A DNA stretch of 64,000 nt, taken from JACVRW01 sp963837445 (GTDB lineage: Bacteria > Actinomycetota > Thermoleophilia > Solirubrobacterales > Thermoleophilaceae). The stretch spans positions 496,001-560,000 of the forward strand of contig CAWINK010000002.1 in the NCBI GenBank assembly GCA_963837445.1, read 5' to 3'. The notes under the pieces were generated by a model. That model had not been told where the DNA came from, did not search any database, and saw nothing but the letters and a program-made list of their open reading frames with translations. A program made the translations under genes and the position numbers. Positions 47,493 through 57,356 of this stretch are shown one piece after another (the first letter of the stretch is position 1; each line of letters starts with the position of its first letter).

Positions 47493-50400
47493 GCCGATCG
47501 ATACGAACTCTTGCGGCGGTGCTCCTGACGACGGCTTCCGTCCTCGCGGGGGCTGGTAGCGCCATGGCTACGCCGGTAGCCACGAGCGACGCTGAGTACT
47601 CCGTCCTCGGGCGGGTGTTCCCCGATCCACTCGCGGGTTGCCAGGAGGCCGAGAGCGACCCCTGCTCGCCAAATGCCAAGGGCAACGTCGCGGCGACGCA
47701 GTTCATCCAGTGGCAGGAGTTCTTGGACGCAATGCAGTACATGAACCAGCGTCCCGAGTGGCAGCGGCATATGGAGGTCTGGCCGCTCGACGGCAAGCTC
47801 GGCGAAGGCGCCGGCACCGGCACCGGCGCCGACGCGTTCCCGGGCAACAACCTCGGCAGCCTCGAGTTCGACCCGAGCGAGAAGTACCAGTCGGCCGGCC
47901 TGGCCACGAGCACGCTGGACCGCCAGAAGTCAGACATGATCGTTGTGCGGGTGACGGACGAGACCGTCCCAGACGCGGGGAAGAAGCGCTACGCCCTGTC
48001 CCTCTCGATCCACGGCATCGAGCGGGCCGGCGTGGAGGGCGGCACCCGCGCCATCGAGGATCTCGTGACCGGCATCACCACGGGCACTAATGACGACCCG
48101 GTGGTACCGCGGAGCGTCGACCCTGACTCGCCGACCTTCGCCGAGGTACTACGCAAGACGATCATCTACTTCACCTACCCCAACCCCGACGGTTGGCGCA
48201 GGGGCTCGGTCAGCGAGGGTGGCGTCTTCTTCCAGCGCTACAACGGCAACGGCGTGGACGTGAACCGGGACTGGCCGGACATCGGCTTCACATTCCGTCC
48301 ATACAGCGGGCTTTCCGAGCCCGAGTCGCGCGCGCTTGCCGGCTTCTTCAACGACGTGAAGGACAGCACCGGAAGCGAGTTCACCGCTGGCGACGACCTG
48401 CACGGCCAGCCCCAGGCGGACGCCCTCTCCTACACGCTGCTTCCCCATGGAAGCCACAACTTCGCCAAGGACCTCCGCATCCGCGACACGGCGATCGCCA
48501 TCCACGAGGCGTCGGAGGAGGCACTCGTGTGGTCTCCGATCGTCCAGCCCAACGACGCGCCCCAGGGGGGCGGGGCCCCGTGCGTGCCCGGCGCGCTAGG
48601 CGACACCTGTGCACAGATCTACGGCCAGACCTGGGGCACCGTCTACGACACGATCAACTACACCACCACCGGAGCGCTCGGCGACTACTTCGACTCGTCG
48701 GTCGGCCTGGGGGCGGACGGCATCGACAACGAGATGTCGTTCTCGCACCTCGACAAGAACATCGTCTTCGACCCACACACCGAGCAGCTGCACGTGGACG
48801 GCAACAAGGCGCTGATCTACGCCCACCTGGGAACGATCGTGGCCCCGCGCACGGGGACGTTCGATCCCGCTGGAACCAACGGCTATGTGCCCAACGCACG
48901 GATCGAGCGTGGCGAGAAGGAGATCCAGGGTGGGGCCCCTCCAGGCACCCAGCCTCAGGCCGACATCAGCGGACAGGTCGGGACGCCCGCGACCGAAGGA
49001 GGGCTCGAGTTTCCGTTCACGGTCGAGCGTAGCGGCACGATCTTCAACGGCGGTATGCGCGTGGACATCACGAACGCGAACGCCGGCGGCGTGGGACCAG
49101 GCGTCACGGCGCTCAAGGTGCAGTGCAAGGGCTGCGACGAGCACCCCGGCGTGGTCGAGAGTGACGACTGGGTCACGGTCTCGGAGGACTTCAACCAGTC
49201 GCCGATATACGCGCAGGCCGGGATCACCGCAGCCGTGAACCGGCCGCAGGCGTTCAAGGCGGACGGCACGCCGGTCGAGTGGCGAGCGCTGATCGACACG
49301 TCGCTACCGGCGACGATGGACGTCGACTTCACCTCCGAGCCGGCCACGACGGACGGTGAAACCGGGGGAGGCGAACCGCCCAAGCTGCATGCGTACGACG
49401 TGGCGAACACCGACTTCTTCGCGGAGCTCAACCCACATATCGCGGATCCGGCTGAGCGCTTCCAGCAGGTAGATCCGCGCGCGGTCATCGACGGCAGCCA
49501 GTCGCTCGCCGGCCTGCGCTCGCTGGTCCTGGCCGACGACCCGCTGCCTGGCTACGCCGGTCCCTTCGGCGACGCCGCTCCGCCGCCGCCGGCCGGGCCG
49601 CCCACCGAGGACATCCCCATCGAGGGCTCGGGCACGACGGTGCCGGGCGGCAGCTCGGGCGCACCGGGAACCTTCGACGAGGTCGAGTTCGACATCGCAC
49701 CCGACGACGGCAACGGCTCGATGCGCGTGCGGATCGACTGGGACGACGAGCTCAACGACTACGACATGTTCCTCTACCGCGAGGAAGAGAACGGCGACCT
49801 CACCGAGGTCGGAAGCTCCACCGGAACCCAGGGAACGACCAACTTCGAGCAGATCGACCTGGCCAACCCGGCGGCGGGCCACTACGTGCTGCGCGTCGAC
49901 AACTTCGCGGCCGCGTCGGTCGACAACTGGGCGGGTGCGATCACCTTCGGGCCGCCGGCTCCGGACGAGCCTCCCGCCACCGGCACGGGCGCCTACACGC
50001 CGGCTGAGAAGGACGCCTGGTTCGCCGCGCTCGGCGAGTGGGTCGAGGGCGGCGGGAACCTGGTGCTCACGGACGGGGCGTTGCGCGCGCTCCCCGAGCT
50101 CACGAGCGTGACCCCCGAATCCATCGAGCGCCAAACGGTCTACGCCGGCCAGATGTCATTCGCCGAGACGGCAGGCGACGACACGACCGACGAGCCGCTG
50201 GCCGAGAACGTGCGTCAGCCAGGCTCGCGCTTCAACGGGGGCGAAGAGGAGAAGCGGCGCCAGACCTTCGAGCCCACGCCGCTCGGCTACGCGATCCAGA
50301 ATCCCCAGTCCGGGGCCGACGCGTCGCACTCGCGCCAGTTCCATGTGGCCAAGGACATCTTCAGCGGCGCCGGGGGCGATGTAGTTGCCACGTCCGCCGA

Positions 50401-51172
50401 CGCGGGTGACCGCGACGCCGCGGCTGACTTCGAGAACGTGACGCTCGGTGAGGTCGCCCGCGGGCAGGGACGAATCCGCATCGCTGGCGCGCTGCTGCCG
50501 CAGCCCACGACCGAGTTCGATCACACCTTCGGGCTCGAGCCGTTCGCGGTCACCTACACGGGCTACATCGTGTTCTGCAACCTCGTGGACTGCGACGTGC
50601 GGGCGGCCGCCGCGCAGCAGGACGGCGGAGGCCAGCCAGGCGGAGGCCAGCCGGGCGGGGGCGGAGCCCAGACGGGCGAGGTCTGCGACGACCCCACCGG
50701 GCGGCTGCGCGGCCGGCGGCTCGACCGCGTGCGCCTGGGTGGGCGCCGGGACGTGCACCTGCGCGCCTACAGGATCGGGCGCAAGCAGACCCGCAAGGGC
50801 ATCGACCGCTTCTGCCTGAGCGACGCGCGCGGCGTGAGGGTCGCCTATCCGACCCAGCGCTTCCGGCGCACGCTCGGTCGCCAGGCCCGGCGCTACGCGA
50901 GGAACAGGGCGCTGCTCGCGCTCACCACCAGCCGGCGTTTCCGGCTGCGCGGGATGCGCGTGGGCGCACGCGAGCGCGTCGTACGCAGGCGGACCGGCGC
51001 GCGGGCGATCAAGATCGGCGCGAATCGCTGGTACGTGCGGCGGACAAAGACGGCCCGCATGGTCTTCAAGGTCCGGGGCGGGAGGCTGCGCGAGCTCGGT
51101 ATCGCCAACAAGAGATTCACCTCCAGCCGGGCCAAGGCGCGCCGCACGCTCGTCTCCTGGCGCCTCGGCTGA
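47489..51172 (+). CDS. Large secreted M14-family zinc carboxypeptidase with PPC domain and Arg-rich tail
   Basis: 1227 residues. Signal peptide about 1-29. The M14 catalytic domain has zinc ligands His175 and Glu178 in SIHGIERAG and His305 in DDLHGQ. TYPNPDGWRRG and GVDVNRDWP surround substrate-binding Arg. A middle region is followed by a pre-peptidase C-terminal (PPC) domain (IDWDDELNDYDMFLYREE ... AGHYVLRVDNFA). After a Gly/Gln/Pro linker (QPGGGQPGGG), the final 150 residues are strongly basic with many Arg pairs (RRLDRVRLGGRRDVHLR), unusual for the family. Coupled to the DsbA-like gene by ATGA. Confidence 0.9.
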   Translation: MSRSIRTLAAVLLTTASVLAGAGSAMATPVATSDAEYSVLGRVFPDPLAGCQEAESDPCSPNAKGNVAATQFIQWQEFLDAMQYMNQRPEWQRHMEVWPLDGKLGEGAGTGTGADAFPGNNLGSLEFDPSEKYQSAGLATSTLDRQKSDMIVVRVTDETVPDAGKKRYALSLSIHGIERAGVEGGTRAIEDLVTGITTGTNDDPVVPRSVDPDSPTFAEVLRKTIIYFTYPNPDGWRRGSVSEGGVFFQRYNGNGVDVNRDWPDIGFTFRPYSGLSEPESRALAGFFNDVKDSTGSEFTAGDDLHGQPQADALSYTLLPHGSHNFAKDLRIRDTAIAIHEASEEALVWSPIVQPNDAPQGGGAPCVPGALGDTCAQIYGQTWGTVYDTINYTTTGALGDYFDSSVGLGADGIDNEMSFSHLDKNIVFDPHTEQLHVDGNKALIYAHLGTIVAPRTGTFDPAGTNGYVPNARIERGEKEIQGGAPPGTQPQADISGQVGTPATEGGLEFPFTVERSGTIFNGGMRVDITNANAGGVGPGVTALKVQCKGCDEHPGVVESDDWVTVSEDFNQSPIYAQAGITAAVNRPQAFKADGTPVEWRALIDTSLPATMDVDFTSEPATTDGETGGGEPPKLHAYDVANTDFFAELNPHIADPAERFQQVDPRAVIDGSQSLAGLRSLVLADDPLPGYAGPFGDAAPPPPAGPPTEDIPIEGSGTTVPGGSSGAPGTFDEVEFDIAPDDGNGSMRVRIDWDDELNDYDMFLYREEENGDLTEVGSSTGTQGTTNFEQIDLANPAAGHYVLRVDNFAAASVDNWAGAITFGPPAPDEPPATGTGAYTPAEKDAWFAALGEWVEGGGNLVLTDGALRALPELTSVTPESIERQTVYAGQMSFAETAGDDTTDEPLAENVRQPGSRFNGGEEEKRRQTFEPTPLGYAIQNPQSGADASHSRQFHVAKDIFSGAGGDVVATSADAGDRDAAADFENVTLGEVARGQGRIRIAGALLPQPTTEFDHTFGLEPFAVTYTGYIVFCNLVDCDVRAAAAQQDGGGQPGGGQPGGGGAQTGEVCDDPTGRLRGRRLDRVRLGGRRDVHLRAYRIGRKQTRKGIDRFCLSDARGVRVAYPTQRFRRTLGRQARRYARNRALLALTTSRRFRLRGMRVGARERVVRRRTGARAIKIGANRWYVRRTKTARMVFKVRGGRLRELGIANKRFTSSRAKARRTLVSWRLG

Positions 51173-51209
51173 CGCAAGTTTCGCGGACGCCCTGCGTTCC
51201 ACCCCCTGA
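51171..51209 (+). repeat. Relic of the DsbA-like gene's 3' end between the two peptidase genes
   Basis: The 39 bases from the last base pair of the first M14 stop encode, in frame, Asp-Ala-Ser-Phe-Ala-Asp-Ala-Leu-Arg-Ser-Thr-Pro-stop. This is nearly identical to the C-terminus of the DsbA-like protein at 47451-47492, and several of the DNA differences fall in synonymous third positions. It is best explained as debris of a tandem duplication of DsbA tail plus M14 gene. Confidence 0.7.
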
Positions 51210-51243
51210 ACGGACGCAAACTTTGGCATGGGGGTACATACGC

Positions 51244-53700
51244 ATGCGGTCAGGCAGATGGGTTGGGCTCGTAGTTGCGGTTGGAGCGCTGTTGGTGGCG
51301 GCGCCGGCGTCGGCGGCTGAGCTGCTTTCACAGACGGTTTCCGCCGCGAGTGCGGTCGACAAGTCATGCACCGGCGGTCAGCGCAGCGGGGCCGGGGTGG
51401 CCCAGAAGCGGGTGACCATGCCCTCCTCGGGCGCGGTGACCGCCCGCCTGACCGCAGCATCCGGAGACTGGGACCTGGCGGTGATCGACGCCACGGGCGG
51501 CCGCGTGGTGGCCGGGTCCGCGTACAGCGGCGCCCGCGAGGTGGCCTCTGGCTACGCGGTCAAGGGGAGCACCCTGACCGTCCAGGCATGTCGCCTCACC
51601 GGCGGCGCGTCGAGCGCCAAGCTGAGCCTCGATGCGACGGCGATCGACACGAGCCACACCGGCAAGGTGCAGCTCGTGCGCGTGTCGACGCCCAACCTGG
51701 CGCGCAAGAACGAGCTGAACCGCCTCGGCCTCGATGTGACCGAGCACGGCGGCCCCGGCTTCGTGGAGGTGGTGCTCTACGGCGCCGACGACGCGAAGAA
51801 GCTCGTGGACAACAACTTCGCCTACACGCTCGAGGTCCCGGACATGGCGGTCCAGGCGCGGCAGGACCGCGCCAAGGATGCGAAGTTCGCAGCCGCCACC
51901 GCGTCCTCCGAGTTCCCGAGCGGCCGGACCAGCTACCGGCGCCTGTTCGACTACAGCCAGGACATGAAGCGCCTGGCGCGCGAGCATCCCGACCTCGCCC
52001 GCTCGATCACCCTGAACCACACGACCTACGAGGGCCGCCCGGTCGAGGGCATCGAGATCGCGACGAACCCGAACGCCCGCGACGGCCGTCCGGTGTTCCT
52101 CCAGATGGGCGCCCACCACGCGCGCGAGTGGCCATCTGCCGAGCACGCGATGGAGTGGGCCTACGAGCTGGTCATCGGCTATCGAAATGGCGACGCCCGC
52201 GCGCGCAGCCTCGTGGCGAACACGCGCACCATCGTCGTTCCGGTGGTGAATGTCGACGGCTTCAACACGAGCCGCGAGGCGGGTGAGCTGTACGGCAACG
52301 GAAGCGGCCACGCCACCGACCTGGACGGCAACGGCGAGGTTGACGACGCCGAGTTCATCCTGGCCTCGTCCACGCATCCGAACGAGTACCGGCGCAAGAA
52401 CTGCCGCTTCCCGGCTGGGCCGGCGGCGGGCAACTGCGCCGGGGTGGACACCGGCGTGGTCGGCCACGGGGTCGACCCGAACCGCAACTACGGCGCGTTC
52501 TGGGGCGGCGGAGGCTCGAGCGGGGACTTCTTCACGCAGACCTACCGTGGCCCGGAGCCGTTCTCCGAGCCGGAGACGAAGAACGTGCGCGAGCTGGTGT
52601 CGAGCCGCCAGGTGACCACGCTGATCACGAACCACACCTTCTCGAACCTCGTGTTGCGCCCGCCCGGCATCGCCGCACAGGGCACGACAGTCGACGAGCC
52701 GATCCTCAAGGCGCTCGGCGACTCGATGGCGGCCGAGAACGGCTACTCCAGCCAGTTTGGCTACCAGCTCTACGACACGGACGGGACGACCGAGGACTGG
52801 TCGTACAACGCCACAGGCGGTCTCGGCTTCACGTTCGAGATCGGTGATCTCGGCTTCCACCCGCCGTTCGCGGAGACGGTGGCCGAGTGGAACGGCACCA
52901 CCGAGGACGCCACCGGCGGCGGCAACCGCGAGGCCTACTACAAGGCTCAGCAGAACACCGCCGACACCACGAAGCACTCGGTGCTCGCCGGTCGCGCACC
53001 GGCCGGGGCGATCCTGCGGCTGACGAAGACGTTCGACATGCCGACGTCGCAGGAGGGCCTGACGTTCACGGATCACCTGAACAGCACGATCCAGGTGCCG
53101 CAGAACGGCAGATTCGAGTGGCACGTGAACCCGTCCACCCGTCCGCTGGTGGCGAAGAGCAGCGGCCGGGCGCCGACCGGCGACCCGAGCCCGCCGCAGG
53201 AGTTCGAGTCCCGTGGCGGCACCACGCCGTGCGCGAACTACGACACGCCTCCGCCGGACTGCTACGAGGATCACCTGATCGCGGTTCCGAGCGGAGAGGG
53301 CATCGACAACGGGAAGGTCACCTTCCGCATCGAGTTCTCCCCGCTGAGCGACTACGACATGAAGATCTACAGGGCCGACTCGGCCGGGAACGCGACCGGC
53401 GACGCGGTGGCGGTCTCAGGCCACGGTGCCACCGACGCCACCCTCGGCTTCGAGGAGGCCTCGGTGCTGGATCCGGCCGGCTCGTACGTGGTCCGGGTGC
53501 AGAACTACGCGGGAGTGGACCCCTGGACGGGCACTGTGACCTTCGAGGGTCCGCCGCCCGGCCAGGCCGCACAGGAGGAGACCTGGACGCTGTCATGTGA
53601 GACTCCGGAAGGCACGACCCGCTCGGCGCGACAGGTGTTCGTCGCCCGTGGCGAGCGGCGCAGCCTGGACCTGCGCGGGGATTGCCGGATCCGGAGGTAG
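51244..53700 (+). CDS. Secreted M14-family zinc carboxypeptidase
   Basis: 818 residues from the ATG at 51244 (GGGGG 9-13 bases upstream; the TTG at 51223 lacks a ribosome site). Signal peptide about 1-24. An N-terminal bacterial extension (about 25-220) precedes the M14 domain, which has the classic HxxE in GAHHAREWPSAEHAMEW (His292, Glu295), His464 in ITNHTFSN, Arg in VDPNRNYGAFW and the catalytic Glu in GLGFTFEIGDLG. A C-terminal PPC-like domain (RIEFSPLSDYDMKIYRAD ... AGSYVVRVQNYA) follows. Probably digests extracellular peptides. Confidence 0.93.
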   Translation: MRSGRWVGLVVAVGALLVAAPASAAELLSQTVSAASAVDKSCTGGQRSGAGVAQKRVTMPSSGAVTARLTAASGDWDLAVIDATGGRVVAGSAYSGAREVASGYAVKGSTLTVQACRLTGGASSAKLSLDATAIDTSHTGKVQLVRVSTPNLARKNELNRLGLDVTEHGGPGFVEVVLYGADDAKKLVDNNFAYTLEVPDMAVQARQDRAKDAKFAAATASSEFPSGRTSYRRLFDYSQDMKRLAREHPDLARSITLNHTTYEGRPVEGIEIATNPNARDGRPVFLQMGAHHAREWPSAEHAMEWAYELVIGYRNGDARARSLVANTRTIVVPVVNVDGFNTSREAGELYGNGSGHATDLDGNGEVDDAEFILASSTHPNEYRRKNCRFPAGPAAGNCAGVDTGVVGHGVDPNRNYGAFWGGGGSSGDFFTQTYRGPEPFSEPETKNVRELVSSRQVTTLITNHTFSNLVLRPPGIAAQGTTVDEPILKALGDSMAAENGYSSQFGYQLYDTDGTTEDWSYNATGGLGFTFEIGDLGFHPPFAETVAEWNGTTEDATGGGNREAYYKAQQNTADTTKHSVLAGRAPAGAILRLTKTFDMPTSQEGLTFTDHLNSTIQVPQNGRFEWHVNPSTRPLVAKSSGRAPTGDPSPPQEFESRGGTTPCANYDTPPPDCYEDHLIAVPSGEGIDNGKVTFRIEFSPLSDYDMKIYRADSAGNATGDAVAVSGHGATDATLGFEEASVLDPAGSYVVRVQNYAGVDPWTGTVTFEGPPPGQAAQEETWTLSCETPEGTTRSARQVFVARGERRSLDLRGDCRIRR

Positions 53701-53808
53701 GGCCGTTCCTTGCGGGCCCGGGCGGCGGTGCTGTTGCTAGAGTCGCCCGGGTTCGCAACGGAACGTAATTAGCAGTGCCGCCAACCGGAGGCGGCCGAAA
53801 GGAAACAT

Positions 53809-56070
53809 ATGACTGATGGCACGAGCCGGGTCTCCCTCGAGATCGGCGGGAGCTCGATTAGCTTCGAGACCGGCAAGTACGCCAGACAGGCCAGTGGCGC
53901 CGTCGTAGTTCAGGCAGGCGACACGATGGTCCTGTGCACCGCAACCGCGGGGAACCCGCGCGACGTGGACTTCCTCCCTCTGACGGTTGACGTCGAGGAG
54001 CGGATGTACGCCGCGGGCAAGATTCCCGGCAGCTTCTTCAAGCGCGAGGGCAGGGCGGGCGAGAAGGCCACGCTCACCGCGCGCATGATCGACAGGCCGC
54101 TGCGGCCGCTGTTCCCGAAGGGCTGGAACCGCGAGACGCAGCTCGTGTCGATCCCGATGTCGATCGACCACGAGCACCCCTACGACATCCTCGCGATGAA
54201 CGGCACCAGCGCCGCGCTGATGGTGTCTGACATCCCGTTCCCCGTGCCCGTCGGCGCCGTGAGGATCGGCCAGGACGCCGAGGGCAACTTCCTCGTCAAC
54301 CCCGACGAGGAGTGGCTGCTCGAGTCGCCGCTCGACCTCGTGGTCGCCGGCACCGAGGAGGCCATCCTGATGGTCGAGGCGGGCGCCAACGAGATCACCG
54401 AGGCGGAGATCCTCGACGCGCTCGACATCGCGCACGCCGAGATCAAGCGGCTCTGCGAGGCCCAGCACGACCTGCGCAAGCAGGCCGGCAAGGAGAAGGT
54501 CCAGATCGAGCCGCAGCAGGTGGACGAGTCGATCCAGGGTCAGATCCGCGAGCGCTTCGGCGACGCCCTCGACGCGGCAACCCAGGTGGTCGACAAGCTC
54601 GACCGCCAGGACGCCACGAAGGCAGTCGAGACGGAGGTGCTCGAGTCGCTCGGCACCAGCACTGACGTGGACGAGGACGGCGCCGCGGCTCACCGCGCCG
54701 CCGTGCAGCTCGCCTTCGACAAGCTCGAGAAGGAGACGATCCGCCGCCGCATCGCCGTGGACAAGAAGCGTCCCGACGGCCGTGCGCCTGAGGAGATCCG
54801 CGACATCTGGATCGAGGTGGGGGTGGGGCCGCGCACGCACGGCTCCGCGATCTTCACCCGCGGCCAGACGCAGGCCTTCTCGGTTGCCGCTCTCGGCACG
54901 ACGCGTGAGGAGATGCGTCTCGACACGCTCGGCCTCCAGACGGAGAAGCACTACTTCCACCACTACAACTTCCCGCCGTTCTCGGTGGGAGAGGCCGGCT
55001 TCATGCGCGGCCCGAAGCGCCGCGACATCGGCCACGGCGCGCTCGCGGAGCGGGCGCTCGTGCCGGTCGTGCCCTCGGTGGACGAGTTCCCCTACACGAT
55101 CCGCGTGGTGTCCGACATCTTCGAGTCGAACGGCTCGAGCTCGATGGCATCGGTATGCGGCTCGTCGCTCGCCCTGATGGACGCCGGAGTGCCGCTCAAG
55201 GCGCCGGTGGCCGGAGTGGCCATGGGTCTCATCAAGGAGGGTGAGGACCACGTGGTGCTCACCGACATCGCGGGTGTCGAGGATCACCTCGGCGACATGG
55301 ACTTCAAGGTCGCCGGCACCTCGGAGGGCATCACCGCGCTCCAGATGGACATCAAGATCACGGGCGTCACGTTCGAGATCCTGCGCGGGGCGCTCGAGCA
55401 GGCCCAGGATGCGCGCATGACGATCCTCGGGAAGATGAAGGACGCGATCTCCGAGCCCCGCGAGGAGCTCTCGGAGTACGCGCCGCGGATCTCCGCGATC
55501 CAGATCCCCACCGAGAAGATCGGCGCGGTCATCGGCAAGGGCGGCGAGACGATCCGGGCGCTGTCCGAGGAGTTCGACGCCCAGATCGACATCGACGACG
55601 ACGGCACGATCCGCATCTACGCCCAGACGGGCGCGCAGGGCGATGCCCTGGTGGATCGGATCCGGTCGATGACGAAGGAGGTGGAGCTCGGCGACGAGTT
55701 CACCGGCAAGGTCGTGAAGACCACGACGTTCGGCGCCTTCATCGAGCTCGCGAAGGGCACGGACGGCCTGATCCACATCTCCAACATCGCCCCGGGCCAG
55801 CGCCCGAGCACGGTCGAGGAGGTCATCAACCGCGGCGACGAGCTGAAGGTGAAGGTCGTCGAGGTGGACCCGGAGCGTGGCCGCATCGGCCTGCGCCTGG
55901 CGGACGACCCCGAGATCGCGGGCAAGACGCCCGAGGAGCTGGCCGCCATGGGCACCGGCAACAAGGGCGGCGACCGTGGCGGACGCGGCAACGGCCGCGG
56001 CGGCCGCGAGGGACGCGGCGGTGGCCGGGAGCGTCGCCCGCGCGACCGGGACCGCGAGCGCAGCGAGTAG
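53809..56070 (+). CDS. pnp: Polyribonucleotide nucleotidyltransferase (PNPase)
   Basis: 753 residues. 3'-to-5' phosphorolytic RNase and template-free RNA polymerase. Two RNase PH domains (VQAGDTMVLCTATAG; RGPKRRDIGHGALAERALVP; SNGSSSMASVCGSSLALMDA), a KH domain (IGAVIGKGGETIRALSEE) and an S1 domain (GKVVKTTTFGAFIELAKG), then a Gly/Arg-rich tail. A hairpin GCCGCC-N7-GGCGGC (53777-53795) sits just before the ribosome site AAAGGAAA, possibly for autoregulation. It heads pnp-M16-dapB. Confidence 0.97.
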   Translation: MTDGTSRVSLEIGGSSISFETGKYARQASGAVVVQAGDTMVLCTATAGNPRDVDFLPLTVDVEERMYAAGKIPGSFFKREGRAGEKATLTARMIDRPLRPLFPKGWNRETQLVSIPMSIDHEHPYDILAMNGTSAALMVSDIPFPVPVGAVRIGQDAEGNFLVNPDEEWLLESPLDLVVAGTEEAILMVEAGANEITEAEILDALDIAHAEIKRLCEAQHDLRKQAGKEKVQIEPQQVDESIQGQIRERFGDALDAATQVVDKLDRQDATKAVETEVLESLGTSTDVDEDGAAAHRAAVQLAFDKLEKETIRRRIAVDKKRPDGRAPEEIRDIWIEVGVGPRTHGSAIFTRGQTQAFSVAALGTTREEMRLDTLGLQTEKHYFHHYNFPPFSVGEAGFMRGPKRRDIGHGALAERALVPVVPSVDEFPYTIRVVSDIFESNGSSSMASVCGSSLALMDAGVPLKAPVAGVAMGLIKEGEDHVVLTDIAGVEDHLGDMDFKVAGTSEGITALQMDIKITGVTFEILRGALEQAQDARMTILGKMKDAISEPREELSEYAPRISAIQIPTEKIGAVIGKGGETIRALSEEFDAQIDIDDDGTIRIYAQTGAQGDALVDRIRSMTKEVELGDEFTGKVVKTTTFGAFIELAKGTDGLIHISNIAPGQRPSTVEEVINRGDELKVKVVEVDPERGRIGLRLADDPEIAGKTPEELAAMGTGNKGGDRGGRGNGRGGREGRGGGRERRPRDRDRERSE

Positions 56071-56075
56071 GCCCC

Positions 56076-57356
56076 TTGAGCACCGAGCCTGCCCGGCTCA
56101 CAACCCTGGATTCAGGCGTTCGAGTCGTCACCGAGGCAATGCCCTCGGTGCGCTCGATCGCCCTTGGGTTCTGGGTCCGGGCCGGGTCGCGTGACGAGGA
56201 CCACGCGCACGCCGGGATCTCGCACTTCCTGGAGCACCTCCTCTTCAAGGGCACGGACCGCTTCAGCTCACGCGACATAGACGAGGCCTTCGACTCGATG
56301 GGCGCGGAGGTCAATGCCGGCACCGGCAAGGAGACCACCTCCGTCTACTCACGCTTCCTCGACAACCACCTGGAGCGCGCGTTCGACGTGCTTCAGGACA
56401 TGGTGCTGCGGCCGGCCTACCCGGACATCGACTCCGAGCGGCAGGTGGTGATCGAGGAGATCGCCATGTATGAGGACGAGCCGCAGGACAAGGTGCACGA
56501 CGTGCTTGCCGGAGCGGTCTTCGGCGATCACCCGCTGGGGCGGCCGATCATCGGGCGCGCGGACGTGGTCTCCTCGGTGCCGGTGCCCGAGATCGCGTCG
56601 TGGCACGACGGCCGCTACGTGGCGCCGAACATCGTGCTCGCCGCGGCCGGCAACCTGGAGCACGAGCGGATCGTGGAGCTGGCGGAGGCGGCGGTTGGCG
56701 AGTCCAGCCCGGGCCCGCCCGCGGAGCTGGGAGCGCCGGAGCCGCACAAGCAGGTGCTGCGCTTCCACCAGAAGGAGACGGAGCAGTACCACCTCTGCCT
56801 CGGTGGGCTCGGGGTGCCGCGCGGCGACGATCGCCGCTTCGCCCTTCGGGTGCTGGACACGATCCTCGGCGGCTCCACGTCGTCGCGGCTCTTCCAGGAG
56901 GTGCGCGAGAAGCGCGGCCTGGCCTACTCGGTCTACTCGTACGCGAGCCACTACGCGGACAGCGGCCAGGTGGCGCTGTACGTGGGCACGCGGCCGGACA
57001 ACGTGGCCGAGGCGGTCGACGTGATCGGGTCCGAGCTGCGCCGCCTGCACGAGGATGGTGTGGACGAGCAGGAGCTCGAGCGCGCCCGCGACAACGTGAA
57101 GGGCCGCACCGTGCTCTCGATGGAGTCCACGCTCACGCGCATGAACCGCCTCGGCAGCTCGGTCCTGATGGGCGTCCCGCTGCTCACGGTCGACGAGCTG
57201 CTCGCGGCCATCGACGCCGTTACGCTCGACGACGTGAACGGGCTGGCCGAGGAGCTCTGGCTCCCCGAGCGCATGTCGGCCGCCGGCGTGGGCGGCGACG
57301 AGGCTGCGTTCCGCAGCGCGCTCGAGGCCGTGTCGCCGGCGCTCGCGGCGGCATGA
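56076..57356 (+). CDS. M16-family (insulinase/PqqF-like) zinc peptidase
   Basis: 426 residues from TTG, five bases after the pnp stop. The inverted zinc motif HxxEH appears as ISHFLEHLLFKG near residue 50, with the distal Glu region VIEEIAMYEDEP. The second, inactive-type half carries the conserved RGLAYSVYSYASHYADSG-like pattern (seen as EKRGLAYSVYSYASHYADSG). Mycobacterial homologues also follow pnp. Substrate unknown; probably a processing peptidase working as a dimer. Confidence 0.93.
   Translation: MSTEPARLTTLDSGVRVVTEAMPSVRSIALGFWVRAGSRDEDHAHAGISHFLEHLLFKGTDRFSSRDIDEAFDSMGAEVNAGTGKETTSVYSRFLDNHLERAFDVLQDMVLRPAYPDIDSERQVVIEEIAMYEDEPQDKVHDVLAGAVFGDHPLGRPIIGRADVVSSVPVPEIASWHDGRYVAPNIVLAAAGNLEHERIVELAEAAVGESSPGPPAELGAPEPHKQVLRFHQKETEQYHLCLGGLGVPRGDDRRFALRVLDTILGGSTSSRLFQEVREKRGLAYSVYSYASHYADSGQVALYVGTRPDNVAEAVDVIGSELRRLHEDGVDEQELERARDNVKGRTVLSMESTLTRMNRLGSSVLMGVPLLTVDELLAAIDAVTLDDVNGLAEELWLPERMSAAGVGGDEAAFRSALEAVSPALAAA

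Noticed and set aside
53737..55776. A 679-codon open frame antisense to pnp
   Set aside because: Same shadow effect; composition is Arg/Leu/Asp/His-rich and no motif is visible.
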